DNA of 64,000 nt from Paraconexibacter sp040581415 (GCF_040581415.1 NZ_CP114014.1:2294001-2358000), one strand, 5' to 3'. Positions 33,201 through 40,958 are shown, counted from the stretch's first letter. Numbers and translations are program-made. The notes: generated by a model not told the origin, from the sequence alone.

Positions 33201-33536
33201 ACGCTGCTCTCCGGCGGTGAGAAGTCGATGACCGCCATCGCCTTCCTCTTCAGCGTCTTCCTCGCCAAGCCGTGCCCGTTCTACATCCTCGACGAGGTCG
33301 AGGCCGCGCTGGACGACCTCAACATCGGGCGCTTCCTCGACCTGCTGGAGACCTACTCCGGCCGCGCGCAGTTCATCGTCGTGACCCACCAGAAGCGCAC
33401 CATGGAGGCCGCGGACACGCTCTACGGCGTGACGATGGGCGACGACGGGGTGTCGAAGGTGATCTCGCGCAAGCTGCCCCCGCGCGAGGTCGTGGCGGAC
33501 GCGGTCGCCCGCCGCGGCGTCGAGACGCCCGCCTGA
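30237..33536 (+). CDS. smc: Chromosome segregation protein SMC
   Basis: 1099 residues from GTG, 3 bp after rnc. The N-terminal head has Walker A VVGPNGSGKSNVTDAVLWAM and the Q-loop region VVSQGRVEGIV. The hinge lies near residues 440-580 (GGARALADELQVKAGYELAL; GGTALVLGDD). The C-terminal head has the signature TLLSGGEKSMTAIAFLFSVF, Walker B CPFYILDEVEAALDD and the VVTHQKRTM H-loop. The coiled arms are about 50 residues shorter than in B. subtilis SMC. With ScpA and ScpB (not in this window) it compacts and resolves chromosomes. Its stop overlaps the next start (TGATG). Confidence 0.97.
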   Translation: MHLKSITLKGFKSFPDRTRLEFGEGVSVVVGPNGSGKSNVTDAVLWAMGEQSPVAVRGQTMQDIIFGGGRGVQARSSAEVEIVLDNSDATLDMPFGEISILRRLDRSGEGEYRLNGAKCRLVDVLEILSDTGLGKEMHSVVSQGRVEGIVTSKPKDRRLLIEEAAGLGKHRKRRRRAQLKLERTQDNLDRALDVEREARSRLRPLKRQAEAAELHERLERQTTEARWELIRDTVRARRADRETATAAAAQARETRDAAQSELGVVATRREAAERALAERGELRERLMRRASQARSAVDRVELRLERSRDTQTSLQERVESRTRQLGVLRAQAEEDRPDDTGLERIDSLEAELVALDADRAAALERELAALEEQRVAALATVAGADAAVTTAKAALAESDGATDTARRARKAAEVSAEAARRNASRLGAELAAANQFLRSHTSAPGGARALADELQVKAGYELALSAALGSRITAAITPDLGAADALLQKVGRDGGTALVLGDDAPTGEAASAPPAAPVDGAEHLPALIDGPEPALGLACDLLADAWVVADAAVVAAVPGFRGIAVTRDGRAWLGATRELTQAPRGGSERVLAQRNQRDQLIGQADEAVKAEQTALQAVEAAQLAVTAADTTREQHDRTAREAERARNAAREDVRQAELLQAQRRKAPEDAAGAVRRAQILGELAAERRVAERASREREERTTRITFLAGKLERDTALGPWCQRLIAALEASLEGLRTQVTVAEAALAAEREAGEGVAAELRACASEEAAIQQRLRAAGDKLTSAEVRAQQLRDQAAEADAELTQLAETLGLPAEPSTEPLDPQAAEQLRVRIDRLRKRREQLGPVNPLAKAEYDEALTHVEELETQRTDLETALRELRTFIKDTDRQIRVTFEETFTAAAKNFEELSERLFPGGRGRLRLVREDAGPRAVLGGQDAGEVDPDAAAEAAADAEAAAAEATANGDGGFDPDDDVGVEIEITPAGKAMKRLTLLSGGEKSMTAIAFLFSVFLAKPCPFYILDEVEAALDDLNIGRFLDLLETYSGRAQFIVVTHQKRTMEAADTLYGVTMGDDGVSKVISRKLPPREVVADAVARRGVETPA

Positions 33537-34864
33537 TGGGCAAGCGCGGACGCCGGAAGGGCAGCGAGCCCGACGACGCGATCCGGGCCCTGGCCGGTGT
33601 CCCCACCAGCCCGGCCGACGGCGGCGCGAGCACCCCGGACGACCCGGCTGCCGCCGACGTCTCCGGGTCCAAGGGCAAGGACGCGACAGCTACCGGTGAC
33701 GGCCCGCCGCCGCTCGAGCCGGACGCCCGCCTGCGCGAGGTGTCGTTGCTCGTCGAGGAGGTCGACTACGTCTACCAGCTGTACCGCTGGATCATGCTGA
33801 CCGGCCAGGTCCCGAAGGCGCAGGAGTGGCTGAAGAAGGAGCCGTGGCCGCACCCCGACTACGTCATCGACGTCTTCGGCTCGTGGGAGAAGTTCCTCGG
33901 CCACGCCCACGTCACCGGGTCGCCGCTGCTGGCACGCCTGCGCGCCGCCGACGCCGCGGAGAAGGACATGGCCGCGGCCCGCAAGCAGGTGGAGAAGGAG
34001 CTTGCGCGCGTCGAGGACCTGCGGCGCCAGGCACAGACCGCAAGGCACGCCCGCGAGGCCGCCGAGGACGCGCGCAACGAGGAGCGTGCGCGGGCCGATC
34101 GCCTGCAGCGTGCCCTCGACGCCGCCGACGCCCGCGCCGGCGCGGCCGAGGACAAGCTCCACGAGCGCACCGTCGCGCTCCGGGACGCCGGCGACGCGCA
34201 CGCGGACCCGTCCCAGGCGGACACCCGTGTGGCGGCGGTCACCGACGAGCTCGAGGCCGTGCGCGCCCACCGCGAGGAGCTGCTGCGTCAGGTCGAGGAG
34301 CTCCGCGAGCAGGCCGTCCAGGACGCGCGCAGCCTCAACCGGCTCTCGACGCTGCTGGCGGAGCTCGCGCCGGAGGACGGGGACAAGGCGCCCGGCACGG
34401 CCCCGGCCGACGCCGCGCCGGCGACCGTCCTGGAAGCCGTCGAGCGTGCCGCGGCCGCCGCCGTCCACCTGCGCTTCACCCCGGACGCGTTCACCTCTGC
34501 CGATGACAGCCCGTATCGCCGGCCCGCCGAGATCGTCAGCACCCTGGCCGTCCTCGACGACCTTGCGGCGCTCCACGCGGACCCGGACGGCTTCGGTCGA
34601 TCGCTCACGCAGGCCGCGACCGAGCGCGGCCTCAACTACAAGCACGACGTCTCGGAGACGGCGCGGTCCCGTCACCCGCACGAGTACTCCACGACGATCG
34701 ACGGCCACCGCGTCGACCTCGGCCCGCACGTGGCGCTCGGGTCCGGGTCCGGTGCCGGCTTCATCGCCCGGATCTACCTGCACGTCGCCGACGGCTCGGG
34801 CGAGGTGCCCCGCGGCATGTACGTCGGGCACGTCGGCCGTCACCTGCCCGACACCACCACCTGA
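33536..34864 (+). CDS. smc-coupled protein: HNH-repeat-like domain, coiled coil, unknown C-terminal domain
   Basis: 442 residues from an ATG sharing one base with the smc stop; the longer frame upstream is a shadow. Residues 1-65 are disordered with a basic start (MGKRGRRKGS). Residues 68-125 (QLYRWIMLTGQVPKAQEWL, then VIDVFGSWEKFLGHAHV) resemble the homing-endonuclease-associated repeat, a small helical probable DNA-binding unit with the GxxP and FGSW marks. About 133-285 is a charged coiled coil. About 300-442 is a compact domain ending in GAGFIARIYLHVAD and MYVGHVGRHLP. No enzyme motif. The order and overlap suggest an SMC-associated factor; this is inference. Confidence 0.8.
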   Translation: MGKRGRRKGSEPDDAIRALAGVPTSPADGGASTPDDPAAADVSGSKGKDATATGDGPPPLEPDARLREVSLLVEEVDYVYQLYRWIMLTGQVPKAQEWLKKEPWPHPDYVIDVFGSWEKFLGHAHVTGSPLLARLRAADAAEKDMAAARKQVEKELARVEDLRRQAQTARHAREAAEDARNEERARADRLQRALDAADARAGAAEDKLHERTVALRDAGDAHADPSQADTRVAAVTDELEAVRAHREELLRQVEELREQAVQDARSLNRLSTLLAELAPEDGDKAPGTAPADAAPATVLEAVERAAAAAVHLRFTPDAFTSADDSPYRRPAEIVSTLAVLDDLAALHADPDGFGRSLTQAATERGLNYKHDVSETARSRHPHEYSTTIDGHRVDLGPHVALGSGSGAGFIARIYLHVADGSGEVPRGMYVGHVGRHLPDTTT

Positions 34865-34986
34865 TGACGACCCTCGAGCTCGCCGCCGGCAGCACCTGGC
34901 AGACGGTGTTCGTCGCCGTGGTCCTGGCCCTCGGCTACATCTCGCTCGTCGTCATCTGGTTCGCGTTCTTCCGCGAGAAGAAGTAG
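34864..34986 (+). CDS. 40-residue single-pass membrane peptide
   Basis: MTTLELAAGSTWQTVFVAVV, then LALGYISLVVIWFAFFREKK. The ATG shares one base with the preceding stop (TGATG), the third such junction or near-junction in a row after smc. One helix of about 24 residues (about 13-36) ends in a positively charged REKK, so the C-terminus should face the cytoplasm. Short length and shape recall CcmD-like or other small membrane peptides. The tight coupling argues it is real despite its size. Function unknown. Confidence 0.7.
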   Translation: MTTLELAAGSTWQTVFVAVVLALGYISLVVIWFAFFREKK

Positions 34987-35004
34987 CTCCAGCGCGCGGC
35001 GGCG

Positions 35005-35475
35005 TCAGAGCGCCTTCTCGCCGAAGTACGTCGCCACCGGGTTGGCGTTGAAGTTCGCGACCGGGAGGTAGCCCTCGGACTCGTAGATGCGCTGCGCGCC
35101 CGGCTGCCGGGGGCCGGTGTCGAGCCGCGCGACCGTGTAGCCGAGCCCACGCGCCAGGTCCTCGAGCGCGTAGAGGAGGGTCCGCGCGACACCCTGGCCG
35201 CGGGCGGCCGGCACGACGTACATCTTCTTGATCTCGCAGGCACCGTCCGGGAGGCGCTTCAGGCCACCGCAGCAGACGGCCTCCCCGCCGGCCCAGCCGA
35301 CGACGAACGCGCCGCCGGGCGGGCCGAGCTCACCCGGGCCCGCCTTCGGCATGTCGGGCCCGTTCAGGTCGAGGCCGTCGTAGATCGCGGCGATCTCGTC
35401 CGCCATCGCCTGCGCGAGCAGCGCGCCCTCCTCCCGGTCGACGGCAGCGGGGCGGAACTCGACGGCGACGCTCAT
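35005..35475 (-). CDS. GNAT-family N-acetyltransferase
   Basis: 156 residues from the ATG at 35475; another in-frame ATG 18 bp upstream is possible. Motif A is clear: IKKMYVVPAARGQGVARTLL, with the standard RGxGxA acetyl-CoA loop, followed by QRIYESEGYLPVANFN. The pattern resembles YjgM/putative amino-acid-side-chain acetyltransferases that contain VGWAGGEAVCCGGLKRL. The substrate cannot be read. It diverges from ftsY with about 20 bp between starts, so the two share a promoter region. Confidence 0.88.
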   Translation of the reverse strand: MSVAVEFRPAAVDREEGALLAQAMADEIAAIYDGLDLNGPDMPKAGPGELGPPGGAFVVGWAGGEAVCCGGLKRLPDGACEIKKMYVVPAARGQGVARTLLYALEDLARGLGYTVARLDTGPRQPGAQRIYESEGYLPVANFNANPVATYFGEKAL

Positions 35476-35495
35476 GCGGGTATCTTCGCGCACAG

Positions 35496-36521
35496 ATGGC
35501 GCGCGACTGGAACGACCTGTTCATCACGGCGGAGGGCGCGGGCGACGCGGCGGGCGCCGACCCGGCCGACGATGCCGCGGCGCCGGAGAAGAAGAAGCGC
35601 TTCTTCCGCCGGCTGCGGGAGAACATGGCCAAGACGCGCGAGGCGCTCGGCGCCGAGCTGCAGGCGACCCTGTTCGAGGGCGACATCGACGAGGACACCT
35701 GGGAGCGCCTGGAGGAGGCGCTGATCATGGCCGATGTCGGGGCCAGCACGACCGCGAAGGTCGTCGGGCAGCTCGAGCAGGAGGCGACCGAGGGCGGCCT
35801 CGTCGGCGGCGAGGCGCTGTCGCAGCGGCTGACCGAGCTGCTCGCCGACCTCGCGCGGACGGGGGACGGCCGTATCGACGTCAGCCACGGGCCGACCGTC
35901 ATCATGGTCGTCGGCGTCAACGGCACCGGCAAGACCACCACGATCGGCAAGCTGGCCTGGCACCTGCAGAAGGAGCTCGGGCTGAAGGTCGTCCTGGGCG
36001 CAGCGGACACCTTCCGGGCTGCGGCGGTCGAGCAGCTCGAGCAGTGGTCGGTGCGGGCGGGCTGCGAGCTCGTGAAGGGCCCCGAGGGCTCCGATCCGGG
36101 CTCGGTCGCGTTCGAGGCGGTCAAGCGCGGCCGCGAGCTGGGTGCCGACGTAATCATCGTCGACACCGCCGGCCGCCTGCACAACCAGGACCACCTCATG
36201 GAGGAGCTCTCCAAGATCCGCCGCGTGATCGGCAAGCAGCTGGCCGAGGCGCCGCACGAGACGCTGCTGACCGTCGACTCGACCACCGGCCAGAACGGCC
36301 TGCGCCAGGCGCAGCTGTTCTCCCAGGCCGTGCCCGTCGACGGCATCATCCTGACCAAGCTGGACGGCACCGCGAAGGGCGGCATCGCGATCGCGATCGC
36401 GGCCGAGACGGGCATTCCCGTGAAGCTGATCGGCATCGGCGAGGCGCTCGAGGACCTGCGGCCGTTCGACGCGGACGACTTCGCCGCCGCGCTGCTCTCG
36501 CGGGACCCCGCACCCGCCTGA
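35496..36521 (+). CDS. ftsY: Signal recognition particle receptor FtsY
   Basis: 341 residues. A short acidic N-terminus and a basic stretch (EKKKRFFRRLRENMAKTREA) that may bind the membrane precede the helical N domain (MADVGASTTAKVV) and GTPase G domain: VVGVNGTGKTTTIGKLAW, LGAADTFRAAAVEQL, VDTAGRLHNQ, TKLDGTAKGG and GIGEALEDLRPFD. It docks Ffh-bound ribosomes at the membrane. In most relatives it follows smc directly, but here three genes separate them. TATCTT at 35481 is a plausible -10 box. Confidence 0.97.
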   Translation: MARDWNDLFITAEGAGDAAGADPADDAAAPEKKKRFFRRLRENMAKTREALGAELQATLFEGDIDEDTWERLEEALIMADVGASTTAKVVGQLEQEATEGGLVGGEALSQRLTELLADLARTGDGRIDVSHGPTVIMVVGVNGTGKTTTIGKLAWHLQKELGLKVVLGAADTFRAAAVEQLEQWSVRAGCELVKGPEGSDPGSVAFEAVKRGRELGADVIIVDTAGRLHNQDHLMEELSKIRRVIGKQLAEAPHETLLTVDSTTGQNGLRQAQLFSQAVPVDGIILTKLDGTAKGGIAIAIAAETGIPVKLIGIGEALEDLRPFDADDFAAALLSRDPAPA

Positions 36522-36580
36522 CACCCTCCCGGACGGCCGGCGTGAGACCGGTACGGGACGACGGGTGCCGTTGCCTGAGC

Positions 36581-36586
36581 TACGCT
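36581..36586 (+). promoter_or_regulatory. -10 box TACGCT of the nfeD-like gene
   Basis: TACGCT lies 8 nt before the ATG at 36595, which selects that start over the in-frame one at 36565. Confidence 0.55.
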
Positions 36587-36594
36587 CAGCCCAC

Positions 36595-37029
36595 ATGGAC
36601 TTGTGGTTGCTCTTCGTCATCGCCGGTCTCCTCCTTGCGGCAGGGGAGGTCGCGAACACGAGCTTCTACCTGGCGCCGTTCGCGGGCGGGGCGCTGCTCG
36701 CGGCCGCGGTCGACGGCGCCGGGGGGCCGCCCGCCGCGTCGGTCACGACCTTCGTCGTCGCCTCCGTCCTGCTGTTCGTCTTCCTGCGGCCGATCGCGCA
36801 GCGGCACCTCGAGATGCCGGCAGCGGCCCGTACCGGGATGGACGCCCTGATCGGGCAGCGCGTCCTCGTTCTCGAGGAGATCGCAGGCGGCCTCGGGACC
36901 GTCAAGCTCAGCGGCGAGGTGTGGACCGCCCGCGCCACCGCCGAGGGCGCCCGGATCCCGGCCGGGTCCCGCGTCGAGGTCGTCGCGATCCAGGGCGCAA
37001 CCGCCGTCGTCGCCGTCCCCGAGACCTAG
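36595..37029 (+). CDS. NfeD-like membrane protein
   Basis: 144 residues. Two or three hydrophobic segments (DLWLLFVIAGLLLAAGEVA; GGALLAAAVDGAG; ASVTTFVVASVLLFVFLRPI) precede a C-terminal OB-type domain (ALIGQRVLVLEEIAGGLGTV; GEVWTARAT; IPAGSRVEVVAIQGATAVV), the short NfeD form without the protease domain. NfeD proteins act with SPFH proteins, and an SPFH gene follows 39 bp downstream. The start follows from the -10 box 8 nt away. Confidence 0.9.
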   Translation: MDLWLLFVIAGLLLAAGEVANTSFYLAPFAGGALLAAAVDGAGGPPAASVTTFVVASVLLFVFLRPIAQRHLEMPAAARTGMDALIGQRVLVLEEIAGGLGTVKLSGEVWTARATAEGARIPAGSRVEVVAIQGATAVVAVPET

Positions 37030-37068
37030 CCACCCACCCCGCCGACCACCCCAAGGAGAACCCCACAC

Positions 37069-38043
37069 ATGGCAGCTCTCATCGCCGCCGCCGTCTTCGT
37101 CCTGTTCGTGATCTACGTCGCCTCGCGGACGGTGCGGGTCGTGCCGCAGGCCCGTGCCGGGGTGGTCGAGCGCCTCGGGCGCTACAGCCGCACCCTCACC
37201 CCGGGGCTGACGATCGTCGTCCCGTTCATCGACAAGGTGAAGCCGCTGATCGACCTGCGCGAGCAGGTGGTCGCCTTCCCGCCGCAGCCGGTGATCACGC
37301 AGGACAACGTCTCGATCGGCGTCGACACCGTCCTGTACTTCACGATCACCGATCCGAAGTCGGCCGCCTACGAGATCGCCAACCCGCTGCAGGCGATCGA
37401 GCAGCTGACCGTGACGACCCTGCGGAACGTCATCGGCGGGCTCACCCTGGAGGAGACGCTCACCTCCCGCGACAACATCAACACGCAGCTGCGCGTCGTG
37501 CTGGACGAGGCGACCGGCAAGTGGGGCATCCGGATCAACCGGGTGGAGATCAAGTCCGTCGACCCGCCGGCCTCGATCCAGGAGGCGATGGAGAAGCAGA
37601 TGCGCGCCGAGCGCGACCGCCGCGCCTCGATCCTCACGGCCGAGGGCGTCAAGCAGTCCCAGATCCTCACCGCCGAGGGCGAGAAGCAGTCGGCAGTCCT
37701 CCGCGCCGAGGGTGCCAAGCAGTCGGCGATTCTGCGGTCCGAGGGTGAGGCGAAGGCCATCGACACGGTCTTCCGGGCGATCCACGAAGGTGCCCCGGAC
37801 GAGGCGCTGCTCAGCTACCAGTACCTGCAGATGCTGCCGCAGCTGGCCAAGGGCGAGGCGAACAAGCTGTTCATCATCCCGAGCGAGTTCACGCAGGCGC
37901 TCGGGAACCTCGGCGGTGCGCTCAGCAAGGCCGTCACGCCGCCGGTCCCGCCCGCGGCGCCCGGTACGCCCGCCGCGCCCGCGGCCCCGCCCGCGATCGA
38001 CGGTCCGCCGGTCTACCGCAAGGACCCGCCCGCGGGCCAGTAG
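37069..38043 (+). CDS. SPFH/Band 7 (stomatin-like) membrane protein
   Basis: 324 residues. An N-terminal membrane segment (ALIAAAVFVLFVIYVASRTV) precedes the Band 7 domain (VVPQARAGVVERLGRYSRTL; PGLTIVVPFIDKV; TQDNVSIGVDTVLYF). Four near-repeats of the form ILTAEGVKQS / ILTAEGEKQS / VLRAEGAKQS / ILRSEGEAKA lie around residues 185-230, giving a helical oligomerisation arm. A Pro/Ala-rich tail ends the protein. SPFH proteins form membrane microdomain scaffolds; with the NfeD gene this makes a stomatin/NfeD pair. A good ribosome-binding site (AAGGAGAA) precedes the ATG. Confidence 0.95.
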   Translation: MAALIAAAVFVLFVIYVASRTVRVVPQARAGVVERLGRYSRTLTPGLTIVVPFIDKVKPLIDLREQVVAFPPQPVITQDNVSIGVDTVLYFTITDPKSAAYEIANPLQAIEQLTVTTLRNVIGGLTLEETLTSRDNINTQLRVVLDEATGKWGIRINRVEIKSVDPPASIQEAMEKQMRAERDRRASILTAEGVKQSQILTAEGEKQSAVLRAEGAKQSAILRSEGEAKAIDTVFRAIHEGAPDEALLSYQYLQMLPQLAKGEANKLFIIPSEFTQALGNLGGALSKAVTPPVPPAAPGTPAAPAAPPAIDGPPVYRKDPPAGQ

Positions 38044-38084
38044 CCCGCCGGTCCGCAGGACCGCTCCCTCCGGCCGCCGGCGGG
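38044..38084 (+). terminator. Hairpin after the SPFH gene
   Basis: CCCGCCGG (38044-38051) pairs with CCGGCGGG (38077-38084), with an inner GGTCC-GCA-GGACC hairpin sharing its first bases. It starts right at the SPFH stop codon. Confidence 0.5.
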
Positions 38085-38124
38085 TCGGAGGGGCGAGTCC
38101 GCGGCGCAGCGCCCTATAGGAGGC

Positions 38125-38988
38125 ATGACCACTCACCGCCTTCGCAATCTGTCCATCGCGGTCGCGCTCGGCCTGGCCGCCACTGCGATCCCGTCGCCGG
38201 CGGTTGCCGCGACCATCGAGCTGACCGCGGGAGCCGACCCGGTCGCCGAGGTCGGCGTCCCGGTCCGCGTCACCGGGCTCGCCGATCGCGATGCCCACGT
38301 CGAGATCCGCTCGGTCCGTCGCTCAGCGGACTGCGACGGGTCGGATCACGAGGAGGACGAGTGGTTCGACGCCGGGCCGTTCGAGCTCAGCGGTGTCGCG
38401 GAGTTCGACGAGCCCGGCACGTACACGCTCTGCGGCGTCGTCGACACCCTGGACGGCCGGCCGCCGGTCGTCACCGCGGTCCCGATCACGGTGCGCCCGC
38501 CGCGCACCGTCGTCGGCAGCGTCCGGGCGCCCGGCATCGTCCCGCTGGACGCTCCGGTCACGGTGGCGGCGACCGGAGCTGGTGACGCACCCCGGCACGT
38601 CACGACCGTGCTCGCGCGTCCGGGGACCGACTGCCGCGAGGCCGACGGACTCGGCGACAGCGTCGGCGGGGCCGACGTCGTGCGCGCCGGACGCTGGACC
38701 AGTGCCGGCGGCGGCGACCTCGACGAGTACGGCCGGTGGACGGCCTGCGTGGTCATCCGACGGGAGTTCGCGTCCGACCCGGTGGAGCAGGTCATCGCCG
38801 CTCCGGTCGTCGTGTCCGCGAGCTGCACCCGGGCCACGCTGCTCGCCGCCGAGGCCAAGGAGGCCTGGGCCGTGGCGTCCGCGGCCGGGGCCTCGCGTCC
38901 CGGGCCGTGGCGACTGCTCGGCGCCATCACCGGGGCGATGAGCCGCTGCGACCCGGTGCCGGCCGAGCGCCGTTCCCGCGCGTCCTAG
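38125..38988 (+). CDS. Secreted protein of unknown function with Ig-like repeats
   Basis: 287 residues. A signal peptide is visible (RLRNLSIAVALGLAATAIPS, cleavage probably after AVA near residue 29). The rest has two similar beta-rich halves, each with a pattern of a Cys pair and a GTYTLCGVVD or GRWTACVVIR strand, resembling bacterial Ig-like folds. Six or so Cys probably form disulfides outside the cell. A strong ribosome-binding site (AGGAGGC) sits just before the ATG. No catalytic residues. It stands alone between the SPFH gene and ffh. Confidence 0.75.
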   Translation: MTTHRLRNLSIAVALGLAATAIPSPAVAATIELTAGADPVAEVGVPVRVTGLADRDAHVEIRSVRRSADCDGSDHEEDEWFDAGPFELSGVAEFDEPGTYTLCGVVDTLDGRPPVVTAVPITVRPPRTVVGSVRAPGIVPLDAPVTVAATGAGDAPRHVTTVLARPGTDCREADGLGDSVGGADVVRAGRWTSAGGGDLDEYGRWTACVVIRREFASDPVEQVIAAPVVVSASCTRATLLAAEAKEAWAVASAAGASRPGPWRLLGAITGAMSRCDPVPAERRSRAS

Positions 38989-39013
38989 ACGGCGCTCGCC
39001 GCCCGGCACGCCG

Positions 39014-39019
39014 TAGACT
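39014..39019 (+). promoter_or_regulatory. -10 box TAGACT of ffh
   Basis: TAGACT lies 9 nt before the ffh GTG and starts the long ribosomal and export operon. Confidence 0.6.
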
Positions 39020-39028
39020 CAGGCGACC

Positions 39029-40366
39029 GTGTTCGACGCCCTTTCCGAGAAGCTCCAGGCCACGCTCGCCGACGTCCGCGGGCGCGGCACGCTCACCGAG
39101 GACGACATCAAGAAGGCCATGCGGGAGATCCGCCTGGCGCTGCTCGAGGCGGACGTCAACTTCAAGGTCGTCAAGGAGTTCACGAACACGGTCCGCGAGC
39201 GCTGCATGGGCGCGGACATCATCGGCCAGCTGAACCCGGGGCAGCAGGTCGTCAAGATCGTCCACGAGGAGCTCGAGGCCCTCATGGGGGGCACGAGCGC
39301 CGGTATCACGTTCGCCGGCCGGCCGCCGACGGTCATCCTGATGGCCGGCCTGCAGGGCTCGGGCAAGACGACCGCCACCGCGAAGCTCGCGAAGCACCTG
39401 ATGAAGGAGCACGGCTCCTCGGTCGCCGTCGCCGCCTGCGACGTGTACCGGCCCGCCGCGGTCGACCAGCTCGTGAAGGTCGGCGCCCAGGTCGGGGCCA
39501 CCGTCTACGAGCAGGGCACGGATCGCAATCCCGTGGACATCGCCCGCTGGGCGCTCGACCAGGCCAAGCAGGACGGCAAGGACGTCCTGATCGTCGACAC
39601 CGCCGGCCGCCTGCACGTCGACGAGTCCCTGATGCAGGAGCTCAAGGACATCCGCAAGGCGGTCACGCCGCACACGATCCTGCTCGTCGTCGACGCGATG
39701 ACCGGTCAGGACGCCGTCAACGTCGCCGAGCAGTTCGGCGCCGCGGTCAACTTCGACGGCGTCGTGATGTCCAAGCTCGACGGCGACGCCCGCGGCGGCG
39801 CGGCGCTCAGCGTCAAGGCCGTCACCGGCAAGCCGATCCTGTTCGCGTCCACGGGCGAGAAGCTCGACGAGTTCGAGCGGTTCCACCCTGACCGGATGTC
39901 GCAGCGGATCCTCGGCATGGGCGATGTCCTCTCGTTCATCGAGAAGGCGGGCGAGCAGTTCGACGCCGACCAGGCCGCCGAGATGGAGCGCAAGCTCCGG
40001 CAGAACGACTTCACGCTGGAGGACTTCCTCTCCCAGCTGAAGATGATCCGCAAGATGGGCCCGCTCAGCAACCTGCTCGGGATGATCCCGGGGTTCGCCG
40101 GGCAGCAGATGAAGAACATGAAGGTCGACGAGCGGGAGATGGACCGCGTCGAGGCGATCATCCTTTCGATGACCAAGGAGGAGCGCCGCCGGCCGGAGCT
40201 CATCAAGGGCTCGCGGCGGCTGCGGATCGCCCGCGGCTCCGGGACGTCGGTCCAGCAGGTCAACCAGCTCGTCAAGCAGTTCGCGCAGATGCGCAAGGTC
40301 ATGAAGCAGATGAACCGCGGCGGCAAGATGCCGGACATGGCCGCGCTCATGCGCCAGGCCCGGTAG
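39029..40366 (+). CDS. ffh: Signal recognition particle protein Ffh
   Basis: 445 residues from GTG. N domain (VFDALSEKLQATLADVRG), G domain (LMAGLQGSGKTTATAKLAKH; CDVYRPAAVDQL; VDTAGRLHVDE; SKLDGDARGG; STGEKLDEFERFHPDR) and a C-terminal Met-rich M domain (about 300-440; QMRKVMKQMNRGGKMPDM) that binds SRP RNA and signal peptides. It targets membrane proteins to FtsY, encoded 3 kb upstream. No SRP RNA gene was seen nearby. Confidence 0.97.
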   Translation: MFDALSEKLQATLADVRGRGTLTEDDIKKAMREIRLALLEADVNFKVVKEFTNTVRERCMGADIIGQLNPGQQVVKIVHEELEALMGGTSAGITFAGRPPTVILMAGLQGSGKTTATAKLAKHLMKEHGSSVAVAACDVYRPAAVDQLVKVGAQVGATVYEQGTDRNPVDIARWALDQAKQDGKDVLIVDTAGRLHVDESLMQELKDIRKAVTPHTILLVVDAMTGQDAVNVAEQFGAAVNFDGVVMSKLDGDARGGAALSVKAVTGKPILFASTGEKLDEFERFHPDRMSQRILGMGDVLSFIEKAGEQFDADQAAEMERKLRQNDFTLEDFLSQLKMIRKMGPLSNLLGMIPGFAGQQMKNMKVDEREMDRVEAIILSMTKEERRRPELIKGSRRLRIARGSGTSVQQVNQLVKQFAQMRKVMKQMNRGGKMPDMAALMRQAR

Positions 40367-40465
40367 CGACACCCCGCCGCACCCGCACGCCGCCCGGGAG
40401 GCAAGCCCGCTAACCTCCCACGTCGGTTTATCGCTAGGTCTTCGCAGTTCTTCGAGAGGAATCAC

Positions 40466-40708
40466 GTGGCAGTTCGACTTCGCCTCACCCGCGTGGGTGG
40501 GCACAAGGATCCGGTTTGGCGCGTCGTCGTCGCGGACGGCCGTTCCCCGCGCGACGGGCGCATCATCGAGACGGTCGGGCAGTACAACGCCCAGACCGAG
40601 CCCTCCACGATCGTCCTCAAGGAGGACCGCATCCGTGAGTGGATCGCCAAGGGCGCGCAGCCGAGCGACTCCGTGCGCAAGCTGATGCGCACCCAGGGGA
40701 TCAACTAG
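40466..40708 (+). CDS. rpsP: 30S ribosomal protein bS16
   Basis: 80 residues from GTG. Starts VAVRLRLTRVGGHKDPVWRV and has DGRSPRDGRIIETVGQYN, both family marks. It is a structural protein of the small subunit needed for assembly. GAGAGGAA about 8 nt upstream is a clear ribosome-binding site. TTTATCGCTAGGTCTT upstream is the most AT-rich part of the ffh-rpsP gap and may hold a promoter. Confidence 0.97.
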   Translation: MAVRLRLTRVGGHKDPVWRVVVADGRSPRDGRIIETVGQYNAQTEPSTIVLKEDRIREWIAKGAQPSDSVRKLMRTQGIN

Positions 40709-40717
40709 CCCCAGATC

Positions 40718-40951
40718 GTGCAGGAGCTGCTCGAACACCTGGCGCGCCAGCTCGTGGAGGATCCCGAGCAGGTCGCCGTCGAGCGCTTCGACGAGGAGGA
40801 CGGCACCGTCGTCCTCGAGCTCTCGGTCGGCGCGGACGACTACGGCCGCGTCATCGGACGCGGTGGGCGCACCGCCAACGCGCTGCGCACCGTCCTGAAG
40901 GCGTCGGCCGTCCCGCAGCAGCGCCGCGTGCTCGTCGACATCGTCGACTGA
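40718..40951 (+). CDS. khpA: KH-domain RNA-binding protein KhpA
   Basis: 77 residues from GTG. The KH motif is DYGRVIGRGGRTANALRTVL, with a GxxG loop (GRGG), followed by a final strand VLVDIVD. KhpA-type proteins bind RNA, often with KhpB, and lie between rpsP and rimM in Firmicutes and Actinobacteria. Spacing to rpsP is 9 bp and to rimM 7 bp, so it belongs to the same operon. Confidence 0.94.
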   Translation: MQELLEHLARQLVEDPEQVAVERFDEEDGTVVLELSVGADDYGRVIGRGGRTANALRTVLKASAVPQQRRVLVDIVD

Positions 40952-40958
40952 CAAGCGC

